A DNA stretch of 64,000 nucleotides from Streptococcus sp. S1 (GTDB lineage: Bacteria; Bacillota; Bacilli; Lactobacillales; Streptococcaceae): positions 833,001-897,000 of the forward strand of contig NZ_CP139418.1 of NCBI RefSeq assembly GCF_034137685.1. The letters are read 5' to 3'. The position numbers and the translations under genes are program-made. The notes under the pieces are model-generated. The model had not been told where the DNA came from, ran no database searches, and was given only the letters and a program-made list of their open reading frames with translations. How positions within the stretch are numbered: the stretch's first letter is position 1; each line of letters opens with the position of its first letter. Positions 8,920-17,847 of this stretch are shown here, in pieces.

Positions 8920-9963
8920 ATGGCTACTATGAAAGCAGCTCGCTGGCATGCAGCAAAAGACGTTCGGATCGAAGAAGTGGAAGTACCTGAAGTACAACCA
9001 CATCAAGTAAAAGTGGCAGTTAAGTTCACAGGGATCTGTGGTACGGACTTGCATGAATATTTGGATGGACCGATCTTCATTCCAACAGAAGAACATGTTT
9101 ATTCTGGTCAAAAAGCACCGGTTACTTTGGGACATGAATTCTCTGGTGAGATTGTCGAAGTCGGAAGTGATGTCACTCGTGTCAAAGTTGGCGATCGTGT
9201 AACTATCGAACCAATTCTTGCAGAGCACAACTTAATTGGTGATTATAACCTCGATCCAAACTTGAACTTTGTCGGACTCGCTGCAGATGGTGGTTTTGCT
9301 AAATATTGTGTTCTTGATGGTGATCTTGTCCATGTGATTCCAGATAGCTTGAGCTATGAACAAGCCGCTCTTACAGAACCTGCTGCGGTTGCTGTGTATG
9401 CCGTTCGTCAATCTGCTTTGAAAACTGGAGATACAGCTGTTATCTTTGGTTTGGGACCAATTGGTCTTTTGATTGTTGAAGCCCTTCGTGCAGCAGGCGC
9501 ATCAAAAATCTATGCAGTTGAATTGTCTCCTGAACGTCAAGCCAAAGCAGAAGAATTGGGAGCAATCGTTGTTCGCCCAGAAGAAGGAGAATCAGTCGTA
9601 GAAGCCATCCATCGTTTGACAGGTGGTGGAGCAGATGTTTCTTATGAAGTTACTGGAGTTCCAGTTGTTTTAGGCCAAGCCCTTGCAGCTGTTCATAAAG
9701 CTGGGGAATGTATGGTTGTATCGATTTGGGAACGTGAAGCCAGCATCAATCCAAATGAATTCGCCATCCAAGAAAAATCTCTCAAAGGAATTATTGCCTA
9801 CCGTCACATCTTCCCTAAAGTCTTGGAATTGATGGAACAAGGCTACTTCTCTGCTGAAAAATTGGTTACTAAGAAAATCAAATTGGAAAATATCGTTGAA
9901 GAAGGATTTGTTGAATTAACACAAGATAAATCCCAAATCAAGATCTTGGTTCAACCTGAATAA
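8920..9963 (+). CDS. Zinc-dependent alcohol dehydrogenase, 2,3-butanediol dehydrogenase-like
   Basis: A 347-aa medium-chain dehydrogenase. Catalytic zinc ligands C40 (GICGTD) and H72-E73 (GHEF), the E153 region LTEPAAVAVYA, and the NAD-binding GLGPIG at 177-182 are all present. The overall pattern best fits (R,R)-2,3-butanediol dehydrogenase, which interconverts acetoin and butanediol; sorbitol/threonine dehydrogenases are alternatives. Odd point: the four-cysteine structural-zinc lobe usual after EPI(L/V) is absent, the loop at 98-115 having no cysteine. It is transcribed alone from a strong promoter overlapped by a cre site, consistent with expression when preferred sugars are scarce. A strong terminator follows. 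Confidence 0.8.
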   Translation: MATMKAARWHAAKDVRIEEVEVPEVQPHQVKVAVKFTGICGTDLHEYLDGPIFIPTEEHVYSGQKAPVTLGHEFSGEIVEVGSDVTRVKVGDRVTIEPILAEHNLIGDYNLDPNLNFVGLAADGGFAKYCVLDGDLVHVIPDSLSYEQAALTEPAAVAVYAVRQSALKTGDTAVIFGLGPIGLLIVEALRAAGASKIYAVELSPERQAKAEELGAIVVRPEEGESVVEAIHRLTGGGADVSYEVTGVPVVLGQALAAVHKAGECMVVSIWEREASINPNEFAIQEKSLKGIIAYRHIFPKVLELMEQGYFSAEKLVTKKIKLENIVEEGFVELTQDKSQIKILVQPE

Positions 9964-9989
9964 GCGAATAAATTTATATGAAATAAAGC

Positions 9990-10018
9990 AAGGCTGAAAC
10001 GTTTCGTTTCGGCCTTTT
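9990..10018 (+). terminator. Terminator of the alcohol dehydrogenase gene
   Basis: A 12-bp stem, 9990-10001 with 10005-10016, with a single T-G pair and a TTT loop, ends in TTTT. Confidence 0.88.
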
Positions 10019-10019
10019 G

Positions 10020-10028
10020 TGATACAAT
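10020..10028 (+). promoter_or_regulatory. Extended -10 promoter of the EamA transporter
   Basis: TGA TACAAT at 10020-10028 abuts the preceding terminator, with GGGAGGGG as ribosome binding site about 20 nt further on. Confidence 0.5.
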
Positions 10029-10058
10029 AAAAGTAAGGAACAGATTTGGGAGGGGACT

Positions 10059-10970
10059 ATGTCAAAGACGATGAAGGGGACGCTCATGACCTTGATTGCT
10101 GGGATCGCTTGGGGTTTATCAGGAGCTTGCGGCCAGTACCTGATGGGTCATGGATTTACAGCAATTGGTTTGACAACAATTCGTTTAGTGTTTTCAGGAG
10201 CTGTACTACTGCTTCTTGCCTATCTAGCGGACCAGGAAAAAGTAAAGGCCTTTCTAACAGACCGCTCGTCATACATCCCCTTGCTTTTATTTGCATTTTT
10301 GGGTTTGTTAATGACCCAATTGACTTATTTAGAAGCGATTGATGCGACTAATGCAGGTACTGCAACTGTTTTGCAATATCTCTGTCCTATTGGAGTTTTG
10401 GCCTATTCTTGTGTTAAGGACCGAGTAGCTCCGACAGTATCTGAAATCTTTTCGATGATCTTAGCCATTGCAGGGACCTTTCTCATTGCAACCCATGGTC
10501 AACTCAATCAATTGGCAATCACTCCTAAGGGGCTAGCTTGGGGACTTATTTCTGCCTTTGCCTATGCCCTCTACATCATTCTACCTATTCAGTTAATTCA
10601 AAAATGGGGGAGTATGTTGGTGATTGGTATCGGTATGCTCATTCCAGGGCTTGTGATGATTCCCTTCACGGGAAGAAGACTTTTTCATGGCCAATATAGC
10701 ATGGATAATCTAATGGGCTTAGTTGGCTTAGTGGTGATTGGGACCATATTTGCCTATACGGTCTTTTTGAAAGGGACAACTCTGATTGGACCGGTCAAAG
10801 GTAGCCTTCTTGCAGCTATTGAGCCTATTTCAGCTGTATTTTTTGCCTTTGCCATTATGAATGAGCATTTCTTTGCCATTGATTTTATAGGAATGGCTAT
10901 GATCCTCTTTGCGGTCCTCTTGATTTCCCTTAAGGATCTCATGATTCAAAAAGAAAAAGGAATCTTGTAA
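10059..10970 (+). CDS. EamA/DMT superfamily transporter
   Basis: A 303-aa polytopic inner-membrane protein with about ten hydrophobic helices. Two EamA repeats are visible: residues about 8-135, with TLIAGIAWGLSGACGQ and TQLTYLEAIDATNAGTAT, and about 150-290, with GLAWGLISAFAYALYI and GPVKGSLLAAIEPISAVFFA. The second helix-4 motif (LAAIEPISA) is the most conserved DMT signature. Members export amino acids, purines or other metabolites; the substrate cannot be read from sequence. Monocistronic, with its own promoter and terminator. The ATG at 10059 follows GGGAGGGG. Confidence 0.88.
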   Translation: MSKTMKGTLMTLIAGIAWGLSGACGQYLMGHGFTAIGLTTIRLVFSGAVLLLLAYLADQEKVKAFLTDRSSYIPLLLFAFLGLLMTQLTYLEAIDATNAGTATVLQYLCPIGVLAYSCVKDRVAPTVSEIFSMILAIAGTFLIATHGQLNQLAITPKGLAWGLISAFAYALYIILPIQLIQKWGSMLVIGIGMLIPGLVMIPFTGRRLFHGQYSMDNLMGLVGLVVIGTIFAYTVFLKGTTLIGPVKGSLLAAIEPISAVFFAFAIMNEHFFAIDFIGMAMILFAVLLISLKDLMIQKEKGIL

Positions 10971-10996
10971 AACCAAGATCAATTATTTTTCAGTTA

Positions 10997-11026
10997 AAAG
11001 GTTGAGACGAAAGTCTTGGCCTTTTT
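10997..11026 (+). terminator. Terminator after the EamA transporter
   Basis: A 12-bp stem with three G-T pairs (10997-11008 with 11013-11024), a GAAA tetraloop and a T5 tract. Confidence 0.75.
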
Positions 11027-11088
11027 GTAATCCTCGCCTTTTGAGGGAAGAGTTATCACTATATAGCGTATACATAGCTAGAAAAAGA

Positions 11089-11097
11089 TGTTAAAAT
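11089..11097 (+). promoter_or_regulatory. Extended -10 promoter of the lipoprotein gene
   Basis: TGT TAAAAT at 11089-11097, about 29 nt before the start codon at 11126. Confidence 0.55.
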
Positions 11098-11125
11098 AGA
11101 ACAAAACTTTTTTAAGGAGATGAGG

Positions 11126-12214
11126 ATGAAAAAGATTTTTAAATGGACCCTGTTTGCTGTGGCGACCTTGAGTTTAGTGGCTTGTGGTACTGGTGCTCAA
11201 CAGACCAATTCGCAGCAAGCAAAGACAGAAAAAGCAGCGAAAAGCTCGGCATCTGACGGTCAAGTCGAGGTGAGTTTAAAAGGAGGACAATACATCAAAC
11301 CACCTGTCCTCAATGACTCAGAAGACGGAACCTATTTAGCCCTTCAATTAGAATTTAAAAATGTTGCCAAAGAATCTATCAACGTGTCAGATTCAGATAT
11401 CACCATTTACGATGCAGATAATAACAAGGTCAAATTGCAGTCAGGAATTTATGACCAAACGGAAGCCTTCCAATTGCTCAAGAGTGATCAGTTGGCCCAG
11501 GATAAAAAATTAACCGGCTATATCGTTTTCCCAGTCGAAAAAGGCAAAAAATACGAAGTGCAGTATGAACGAAAAATCTATAGCTCTGATAAAAAATCCA
11601 AGCCTTTAAAATTTGTGGTGGATTCTTCTCAATATGAGGACAAGGTGGAAGCTTCTACCCTTTTTGCAGATGAATACATCAATCAAGTTTACTTCAGTGG
11701 CCAACGAAAGGTCAAAAAGTATGACGCTTTTGTTTTGGGAACTGATTTGAAAAAGGAAGCCAGTGATTTCCGTGCGAAATTTGCGGCTGATTTTACTCGT
11801 CAATTGCATGATTACCAATTCCCTGAAGAAGAAGTGACCCAGTTTATCGATGCTTATGAAAAGGAAAATGCTAAGCGCGCGAAATTAACCTATAAGGTCA
11901 AACAATACTTCCCAGACAAGGTAGTCATTAGCTTGAATCCTGAGACAGTCAGCATGGAAAAGACGATCTTAAACCACATGCAGACCTTCTATCAAGAACA
12001 TCGAAAAGACTATCCAGGTATTATCGAAGCGAATCAGGCTCAAAACAAAGCCTATAGAAAGGAAATGATGGCTTCTCTTGCAGATCGTCCCTTGACGACG
12101 CCGGATCGGTACGACTACCAGTTGACCTTTGTTAAGAAAGATGGCAAATGGGAAGTAGAAAAAGCCGATAATAGTGATAGCTTTATGGAAAAATTCGAGG
12201 GAAATCTTTCTTAA
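11126..12214 (+). CDS. Surface lipoprotein, DUF5105-like
   Basis: A 362-aa lipoprotein. Its signal peptide starts MKKIFKWTLFAVATL and ends in a lipobox LVAC, so it is lipidated and anchored outside the membrane. Residues about 45-155 look like an immunoglobulin-type DUF4352/TelA-like beta domain (YLALQLEFKNVAKESINV). Residues about 165-350 form a charged helical domain that resembles DUF5105 (assignment from memory). The ATG at 11126 is preferred because AAGGAG (11114-11119) then has a 6-nt spacer; the ATG at 11120 would sit directly on it. Monocistronic. Function unknown; streptococcal relatives are cell-envelope lipoproteins. Confidence 0.75.
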   Translation: MKKIFKWTLFAVATLSLVACGTGAQQTNSQQAKTEKAAKSSASDGQVEVSLKGGQYIKPPVLNDSEDGTYLALQLEFKNVAKESINVSDSDITIYDADNNKVKLQSGIYDQTEAFQLLKSDQLAQDKKLTGYIVFPVEKGKKYEVQYERKIYSSDKKSKPLKFVVDSSQYEDKVEASTLFADEYINQVYFSGQRKVKKYDAFVLGTDLKKEASDFRAKFAADFTRQLHDYQFPEEEVTQFIDAYEKENAKRAKLTYKVKQYFPDKVVISLNPETVSMEKTILNHMQTFYQEHRKDYPGIIEANQAQNKAYRKEMMASLADRPLTTPDRYDYQLTFVKKDGKWEVEKADNSDSFMEKFEGNLS

Positions 12215-12226
12215 TGCGGAAGTTGG

Positions 12227-12258
12227 CACTCCTAGGACATGAATCTAGGAGTGTTTTT
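12227..12258 (+). terminator. Terminator after the lipoprotein gene
   Basis: A perfect 9-bp stem, CACTCCTAG with CTAGGAGTG (12227-12235 with 12245-12253), is followed by TTTTT. Confidence 0.88.
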
Positions 12259-12261
12259 ATC

Positions 12262-12278
12262 TATAGCTTGAAACTATA
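12262..12278. promoter_or_regulatory. MET-box (MetR/MtaR operator)
   Basis: TATAGCTTGAAACTATA differs at one position from the published Lactobacillales MET-box TATAGTTTnAAACTATA, the target of the LysR-type methionine regulator MtaR/MetR. It lies about 46 bp upstream of the -10 of the M20 peptidase gene, a usual place for activator binding. Confidence 0.75.
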
Positions 12279-12320
12279 TCAAAACCCAAGAAACAAGAAT
12301 TAGACGGATACACCTATTAG

Positions 12321-12329
12321 TGATAAAAT
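12321..12329 (+). promoter_or_regulatory. Extended -10 promoter of the M20 peptidase
   Basis: TGA TAAAAT at 12321-12329, downstream of the MET-box; no good -35, as expected for an activated promoter. Confidence 0.6.
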
Positions 12330-12359
12330 AATCTTAAGTTTGAAAGGAGATGAAGGCTT

Positions 12360-13505
12360 GTGGCTTTTTCTTATGAAGAGTTAGCAGAGATTCGCCACTA
12401 TATCCACCAACACCCAGAACTGTCTGGTCAAGAATACCAGACAACCGCCTTTCTAAAAGAGCGTTTAGAAGAGTTGGGGATTCGTATTTTAGAGAGTGGA
12501 TTAAAAACTGGTCTGATTGCAGAAATTGGGTCTGGCCAACCAGTGGTGGCACTTCGAGCAGATATCGATGCCCTTCCAATTTTGGAACAAACAAATCTGC
12601 CCTACCAAAGTCAGAATCCAGGAGTCATGCATGCTTGTGGTCATGATTTTCATCAAACCAGTCTTCTGGGAGCGGCAGCTCTTCTCAAGGAAAAAGAAGA
12701 CCAGCTTGAAGGAACCGTACGCTTGATCTTTCAGCCAGCAGAAGAAATCTCAGAAGGTGCCTCTGATGTTTTGGCAACAGGACTGTTGGAGGATGTTCAA
12801 GGAATTATTGGTTTTCACAACATTCCCCAGCTAAAAGCAGGGCAACTTGCCTTGAATGCTGGAGCTATGATGGCAGGGGTTGAGAAATTCAAGGTTACCG
12901 TCACAGGGGTCAGTAGCCATGCTGCAAGACCAGACTTGGGAGTTGACACTGTAACGGCCGTCACAACCATGGTTCAGAATGTACAATTATTAATTTCACG
13001 GACCGTTTCTCCCTTTGAAACAGCTGTTTTGTCCATTACGCACCTGGATGTGGGATCAACCTGGAATGTCCTCCCTAAATCAGGCTATTTTGAAGGAACC
13101 ATTCGCTCCTTTAATCCGAGTGTGCAAAGAGACTTGAAGGCACATTTTATTTCCATCATTCGACACATTGCAGAAAGTTTGGAAGTAGATGTAGCTTTTG
13201 AGTGGGGTGTGACCCCTCCCGTTACCTTTAATGATGAAGAATTGACGCAAGTAGTTTGGGAAGCTTCACAAGGATTGGCTGAAGTGATTCCAGCAAATCC
13301 TTCTACAGCTGGAGAAGATTTCGCCTTTTACCAAGAGCGAATTCCTGGAGTCTTTGCCTTTATCGGTTCGAATGGAGAGCCGGATGCGCCAGACCTCCAT
13401 CATGATCACATGACCATCGATGATGCAGCCTTTGAGGTATCGGTTCCCTATTATGTTGAAAATGCGCAAGCTTTATTGCGGTATTTTAAAGCCAAAGAAG
13501 TGTGA
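12360..13505 (+). CDS. M20D family amidohydrolase (N-acyl amino acid deacylase type)
   Basis: A 381-aa cytosolic metallohydrolase. Metal-site motifs: HACGHD at 91-96 (with the C93 ligand typical of M20D), QPAEE near 126-130, GFHNIPQLKAGQL, a dimerisation domain starting at VEKFKVTVTG, and STAGEDFAFY near the C-terminus. Relatives include hippurate hydrolase, IAA-amino acid hydrolase and N-acetyl-diaminopimelate deacetylase; M20D enzymes remove acyl groups from N-acyl amino acids. The start is GTG at 12360, ten nt after AAGGAG. The MET-box and the nearby methionine transporter suggest a substrate such as an N-acyl methionine or Met-containing conjugate (inference). Confidence 0.82.
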   Translation: MAFSYEELAEIRHYIHQHPELSGQEYQTTAFLKERLEELGIRILESGLKTGLIAEIGSGQPVVALRADIDALPILEQTNLPYQSQNPGVMHACGHDFHQTSLLGAAALLKEKEDQLEGTVRLIFQPAEEISEGASDVLATGLLEDVQGIIGFHNIPQLKAGQLALNAGAMMAGVEKFKVTVTGVSSHAARPDLGVDTVTAVTTMVQNVQLLISRTVSPFETAVLSITHLDVGSTWNVLPKSGYFEGTIRSFNPSVQRDLKAHFISIIRHIAESLEVDVAFEWGVTPPVTFNDEELTQVVWEASQGLAEVIPANPSTAGEDFAFYQERIPGVFAFIGSNGEPDAPDLHHDHMTIDDAAFEVSVPYYVENAQALLRYFKAKEV

Positions 13506-13520
13506 TAAAGAAAAACTATC
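13504..13520. promoter_or_regulatory. Possible degenerate MET-box half site
   Basis: GATAAAGAAAAACTATC keeps the 17-nt span and the right half (AAACTAT) of the MET-box but not the left half. It lies upstream of the metQ operon promoter and overlaps the end of the M20 gene. Confidence 0.3.
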
Positions 13521-13560
13521 ACCTCCATAAAAAATATATATTAGGCAACCAAATGCTTTT

Positions 13561-13589
13561 TTGATAAAATAAAAAAATACTTTTAAAAT
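13561..13589 (+). promoter_or_regulatory. Promoter of the methionine transport operon
   Basis: TTGATA (13561-13566), a 17-bp spacer and TAAAAT (13584-13589). The same stretch also contains TGATAAAAT at 13562-13570, so either could be used. Confidence 0.65.
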
Positions 13590-13625
13590 AGCGTTTTATG
13601 TGCCTGAAACGAATAAGGAGATCCT

Positions 13626-14453
13626 ATGAATCTAAAAAAAGTGATTAAGTATTCTGCTTTAGGATTAGTTGCAGTCCTTGCAACCAGTGCTTTAGTAGCA
13701 TGTTCATCTGGCAAATCAGCCAGTGGTAAGAAAACCATTGAAGTTGGGACTGTTGGAACAACCAAACCATTCTCTTACGAGGAAAAAGACGGTAAGCTAA
13801 CTGGTTATGAAATCGAAGTTTTGCGTGAAATCTTCAAAGGTTCAGACAAATATGAAGTAAACTTTAACAAAACAGAGTGGTCTTCCGTCTTTGCTGGCTT
13901 AGATAGTGACCGTTTCCAAATCGGTGCCAACAACATTAGCTACTCAAAAGAGCGGGAAGAAAAATACCTCTATCCAAATCCATATGCTCGCAATCCATTA
14001 GTATTGGTCGTACCAAAAGATTCTTCTATTAAATCTTTGGATGATTTGGGTGGTAAGAAAACAGAAGTTGTTCAAGGAACATCTACTGCTAAACAATTAG
14101 AAGATTACAATAAAAAACATTCAGATAATCCAACTAACTTGCAATACACAGATGGAACCATTCAAACCATCATGGCTAATCTAGCGGATGGTCGTACAGA
14201 TTACAAGATCTTTGAACGGATCTCAGTGGATACCATCATTCGTGATCAAGGCTATGACAACTTGAAGGTTATCGAGCTTCCAAGCGACCAACAGCCTTAT
14301 GTGTATCCAATTATTGCAAAAGAAGATAAAGACCTTCAAAAATTTGTCAACAAACGTATCAAGGAACTCTACGACAATGGAACCCTTGAAAAACTGTCTA
14401 AAAAATACTTTGGTGGTGTTTATCTACCAGAAGCAAAAGATATTAAAGAATAA
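13626..14453 (+). CDS. Amino acid ABC transporter substrate-binding lipoprotein (SBP family 3)
   Basis: A 275-aa extracellular solute-binding protein. The signal peptide ends in lipobox LVAC at about residues 22-25. The mature domain begins [23 protein letters not shown], the family 3 N-lobe, with the binding-site stretch [25 protein letters not shown] and the C-lobe [14 protein letters not shown]. Family 3 proteins bind polar amino acids or cystine. It heads the operon with metQ, an M20 dipeptidase, metN and metI, but has no permease of its own here, so it either uses MetNI or an unlinked transporter. The gene order equals pneumococcal SP_0148-SP_0152. AAGGAG precedes the start by 6 nt. Confidence 0.88.
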   Translation: MNLKKVIKYSALGLVAVLATSALVACSSGKSASGKKTIEVGTVGTTKPFSYEEKDGKLTGYEIEVLREIFKGSDKYEVNFNKTEWSSVFAGLDSDRFQIGANNISYSKEREEKYLYPNPYARNPLVLVVPKDSSIKSLDDLGGKKTEVVQGTSTAKQLEDYNKKHSDNPTNLQYTDGTIQTIMANLADGRTDYKIFERISVDTIIRDQGYDNLKVIELPSDQQPYVYPIIAKEDKDLQKFVNKRIKELYDNGTLEKLSKKYFGGVYLPEAKDIKE

Positions 14454-14477
14454 TATTTAATTAAAGGAGACTTCAAA

Positions 14478-15341
14478 ATGAAATTGAAAAAAATTCTTGG
14501 TTTAACAGCTCTTGCAGCTATCGCAACATTTGCTCTTGCAGCATGTGGTTCTTCAAAATCATCTAGCAAAGATGGTGAAACAACTGTAAAAGTGGGTGTT
14601 ATGACTTTGAGCGACACTGAAAAAGCTCGTTGGGATCAAGTTCAAAAGAACTTGGATGACGCGAAAACAGGAATCAAATTGGAATTCACTCAATTTACAG
14701 ACTACTCACAACCAAACGTGGCTGTAAAAGATGGTAGCGTGGATATCAATGCTTTCCAACACTACAACTTCCTTGATAACTGGAACTCTAAAAACGACAA
14801 GGCCCTTGTTGCAGTAGCAGATACCTACATCGCTCCAATCCGTCTTTACTCTGGTACAGAAAACGATAAAAACAAATACACTTCAATTAAAGAAATTCCT
14901 AAAGGTGGAACAATCGCTGTACCAAATGACCCAACAAATGAAAGCCGTGCCTTGTATGTCTTGCAATCAGCAGGTTTGATTAAATTGGATACCAAAGATG
15001 GTCAATTGGCAAACGTGTCAAATATCAAAGAAAATCCAAAAGATTTGAAGATTTCTGAATTGGATGCTTCACAAACACCATCTGCTCTTCCATCAGTAGA
15101 TGCTGCAGTCATCAACAATACCTTCGTTCGTGAAGCAGGCGTTGATTTCAAAAAAGCTATCTATGTTGAAAAGAAAGACAACAACTCAAAACAATGGTAC
15201 AACGTGATCGCTGCTAAGAAAGATTGGGAAAAATCTGATAAAGCAAAAGCAATCAAAGAAATCATCAAAGCCTATCATAAAGACAATGTGAAGAAAGTGA
15301 TCGAAGAATCTTCAGAAGGAATGGACCAACCAGTCTTCTAA
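14478..15341 (+). CDS. metQ: Methionine-binding lipoprotein MetQ (NlpA family)
   Basis: A 287-aa lipoprotein receptor of the MetNIQ importer, which brings in L- and D-methionine. The signal peptide ends in LAAC at about residue 22; the mature domain has the NlpA pattern VKVGVMTLSDTEKARWD, then QHYNFLDNWN, IAVPNDPTNESRALYVLQ and AAVINNTFVREAGVD. Length is typical. It is 24 nt downstream of the family 3 receptor gene with a good ribosome binding site (AAAGGAGAC). Regulation probably follows methionine through the operon promoter. Confidence 0.93.
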   Translation: MKLKKILGLTALAAIATFALAACGSSKSSSKDGETTVKVGVMTLSDTEKARWDQVQKNLDDAKTGIKLEFTQFTDYSQPNVAVKDGSVDINAFQHYNFLDNWNSKNDKALVAVADTYIAPIRLYSGTENDKNKYTSIKEIPKGGTIAVPNDPTNESRALYVLQSAGLIKLDTKDGQLANVSNIKENPKDLKISELDASQTPSALPSVDAAVINNTFVREAGVDFKKAIYVEKKDNNSKQWYNVIAAKKDWEKSDKAKAIKEIIKAYHKDNVKKVIEESSEGMDQPVF

Positions 15342-15364
15342 GATTCGATCTCAAGTGTATGAAG

Positions 15365-15392
15365 GAGGTGGAGAAGCAATTCTCTACCTCTT
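15365..15392 (+). terminator. Hairpin between metQ and the M20 dipeptidase gene
   Basis: An 11-bp stem with one G-T pair (15365-15375 with 15380-15390), a GCAA loop and only TT after it. It is likely an mRNA-stabilising or partial terminator that sets the lipoprotein/permease ratio. Confidence 0.45.
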
Positions 15393-15413
15393 ATCGTGTA
15401 TTAGGAGGAATGC

Positions 15414-16787
15414 ATGCCTTTTGCAACAGAAGCGGAACAAATCCGTAAATTTGAAAATGATGAGGTCGCACAACATTATTTTGAAGTGTTGCGAACCTTG
15501 ATTTCAAAAAAATCCATCTTTGCCCAACAAGTTGGTCTCAAGGAAGTAGCCAACTATTTGGGGGAAATTTTTACAGCTGCAGGAGCCAAAGTCGAAGTTG
15601 ATGATAGCTATACAGCACCTTTTGTGATTGCCAAGTTTTTCTCGCCAAATCCTGAAGCTAAAACCATCATTTTTTATAACCACTATGATACGGTACCAGC
15701 TGATGGAGACCAACCTTGGACGGGAGACCCTTTTACCTTATCAGTTCATTATGGGACCATGTACGGTCGAGGGGTTGATGATGACAAGGGGCATATCACG
15801 GCTCGTCTCACAGCTCTTCGTAAATACATTCGTGAAAGTGGCGATTTGCCAGTCAATATCACTTTTATCATCGAAGGGGCAGAGGAGTCTGCATCGACTG
15901 ACTTGGATAAATACTTGGCCAAACACAAGAAACACTTGCGTGGGGCAGACCTCTTAGTCTGGGAACAAGGTACCCGAAATAATCAGGGTCAGTTGGAAAT
16001 TTCCGGTGGTAGCAAGGGGATCGTCACCTTTGATATGGTGGTGAAGAGTGCAGAAGTGGATATTCATTCCAGCTATGGCGGTGTGGTGGACTCTGCTTCT
16101 TGGTATTTGTTAAATGCCATCGCCAGTCTTCGTGACAAAGAAGGCCAAATCTTGGTGGATGGGATTTATGATCAGATCCAAGAACCCAATGAACGCGAGC
16201 TAGCTTTGATCGAGCAATATGCCAACAAAGGACCAGAAGATGTAGCGGAAACCTATGGTCTAACCCTCCCAATTTTGAAGGAAGACCGAAAAGAATTCCT
16301 GCGCCGTTTCTATTTTGAACCAGCCCTGAATATTGAAGGTTTTGGCACTGGTTACCAAGGACAAGGTGTTAAAACGATTCTTCCGGCAGAGGCACGTGCC
16401 AAGATGGAGGTTCGTTTGGTTCCAGGTCTAGATCCCAAAGATGTCTTAGAAAAGATCCAGCAACAATTGAAGAAGAACGGTTATGATCAGGTCGAATTGG
16501 TCTATACTCTCGGTGAAAAAAGTTACCGAAGTGATATGAGTGCCCCATCTATTTTAAATGTCATTCGGTTGGCCAAAGATTTCTATAGAGAAGGAGTCTC
16601 GGTTCTTCCAACAACAGCGGGGACAGGGCCAATGAATACGGTCTTTGAGGCTTTGCAGGTACCGATGGCAGCCTTTGGAATTGGCAATGCCAATAGCCGT
16701 GATCATGGGGGCGACGAAAATGTGAAAATCGCCGATTATTACACCCATATTGAATTGATAAAGGAGTTAATAGCAAGTTATGAGTAA
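15414..16787 (+). CDS. M20/M25/M40 metallopeptidase (dipeptidase)
   Basis: A 457-aa cytosolic zinc dipeptidase. Metal ligands: NHYDTVPAD (about residue 84), [19 protein letters not shown] and the C-terminal [10 protein letters not shown]. The lid/dimer domain lies between about 200 and 330. Such enzymes cleave dipeptides with broad N-terminal preference. Its conserved place between metQ and metN suggests that it frees methionine from imported peptides, but this is inference. The start ATG at 15414 follows AGGAGGA; the ATG at 15410 is out of frame. The end overlaps metN by 8 nt. Confidence 0.85.
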   Translation: MPFATEAEQIRKFENDEVAQHYFEVLRTLISKKSIFAQQVGLKEVANYLGEIFTAAGAKVEVDDSYTAPFVIAKFFSPNPEAKTIIFYNHYDTVPADGDQPWTGDPFTLSVHYGTMYGRGVDDDKGHITARLTALRKYIRESGDLPVNITFIIEGAEESASTDLDKYLAKHKKHLRGADLLVWEQGTRNNQGQLEISGGSKGIVTFDMVVKSAEVDIHSSYGGVVDSASWYLLNAIASLRDKEGQILVDGIYDQIQEPNERELALIEQYANKGPEDVAETYGLTLPILKEDRKEFLRRFYFEPALNIEGFGTGYQGQGVKTILPAEARAKMEVRLVPGLDPKDVLEKIQQQLKKNGYDQVELVYTLGEKSYRSDMSAPSILNVIRLAKDFYREGVSVLPTTAGTGPMNTVFEALQVPMAAFGIGNANSRDHGGDENVKIADYYTHIELIKELIASYE

Positions 16788-17847
16788 AGCAATGATTCAG
16801 CTGGACCACATTGATGTGACCTTCCAGCAAAAGAAACGTCAGATCCAAGCCGTCAAAGATGTGACCATTCATATTAATGAAGGTGATATCTATGGGATTG
16901 TAGGGTATTCTGGAGCCGGGAAATCGACCTTGGTTCGGGTGATCAATCTCTTGCAAGTGCCTAGCGCCGGAACCATTACTGTGGATGGAGATGTGATTTA
17001 TCAAGATCAGGTGACCCTAAAACCGGCTGCCCTTCGGGAGAAACGTCGGGATATCGGAATGATTTTCCAACACTTTAATTTGATGGCTCAAATGACTGTC
17101 GCAGAAAATGTAGCCTTTGCTCTTAAACATTCTAAATTAAACAAAGAACAAAAGAATGAGAAAGTAGCGAAATTGTTGGAATTGGTTGGTCTATCTGACC
17201 GTGCAGAAAATTACCCTGCACAATTGTCTGGTGGTCAAAAGCAACGGGTAGCGATTGCGCGTGCCCTTGCCAACGATCCAAAAATTTTGATCTCAGATGA
17301 GTCAACTTCAGCCTTGGATCCAAAGACGACCAAACAAATTCTAGCTTTGTTGCAAGAATTGAACAAAAAACTTGGTTTAACCATTGTCTTGATCACGCAT
17401 GAGATGCAAATTGTCAAAGATATTGCCAACCGGGTAGCTGTCATGCAAAATGGCGAACTGATTGAAGAAGGGTCTGTTTTAGATATCTTCTCGAATCCGA
17501 AAAATGCTTTGACGCAAGACTTTATTTCTGTTGCAACAGGAATCGATGAAGCCATGGTGAAAATCAACCAACAGGCTATTGTGAAGAATTTGCCAGATGA
17601 TTCGATTTTAGCGCATCTCAAATATGCGGGTTCTGTGACAGATACAGCCATCATCAATGATATTTACAAACAGTACCAAGTTTCTGCCAACATTTTATTT
17701 GGGAACATCGAAATCCTTGATAACACGCCTGTTGGAGAATTGGTGGTCATCTTATCAGGTGAAAATCAAAATCTGGAAACGGCCAAAGCTGAGTTAGAAA
17801 ATGCAGGAGTTTCCGTGACTATTGTAAAAGATGGGAGAAAAGCATGA
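16780..17847 (+). CDS. metN: Methionine ABC transporter ATP-binding protein
   Basis: A 355-aa ATPase of MetNIQ. Walker A GYSGAGKS at 42-49, signature LSGGQKQR near 149-156, Walker B ILISDEST, and the H-loop ITHEM. Residues about 275-350 form the NIL (C2) domain, which binds methionine and gives trans-inhibition of transport, so activity is controlled by the cytoplasmic methionine pool. The gene overlaps both neighbours (8 nt with the dipeptidase, ATGA with metI). Confidence 0.95.
   Translation: MSKAMIQLDHIDVTFQQKKRQIQAVKDVTIHINEGDIYGIVGYSGAGKSTLVRVINLLQVPSAGTITVDGDVIYQDQVTLKPAALREKRRDIGMIFQHFNLMAQMTVAENVAFALKHSKLNKEQKNEKVAKLLELVGLSDRAENYPAQLSGGQKQRVAIARALANDPKILISDESTSALDPKTTKQILALLQELNKKLGLTIVLITHEMQIVKDIANRVAVMQNGELIEEGSVLDIFSNPKNALTQDFISVATGIDEAMVKINQQAIVKNLPDDSILAHLKYAGSVTDTAIINDIYKQYQVSANILFGNIEILDNTPVGELVVILSGENQNLETAKAELENAGVSVTIVKDGRKA

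Noticed and set aside
8635..9228. 197-aa open frame on the minus strand
   Set aside because: It covers the end of one real gene, two promoters and the start of the alcohol dehydrogenase; no homology pattern or binding site.
9995..10010. GAAACGTTTC-like sequence resembling a cre operator
   Set aside because: It is the arm and loop of a 12-bp terminator stem, lacks the cre N6-CG spacing and follows the gene.
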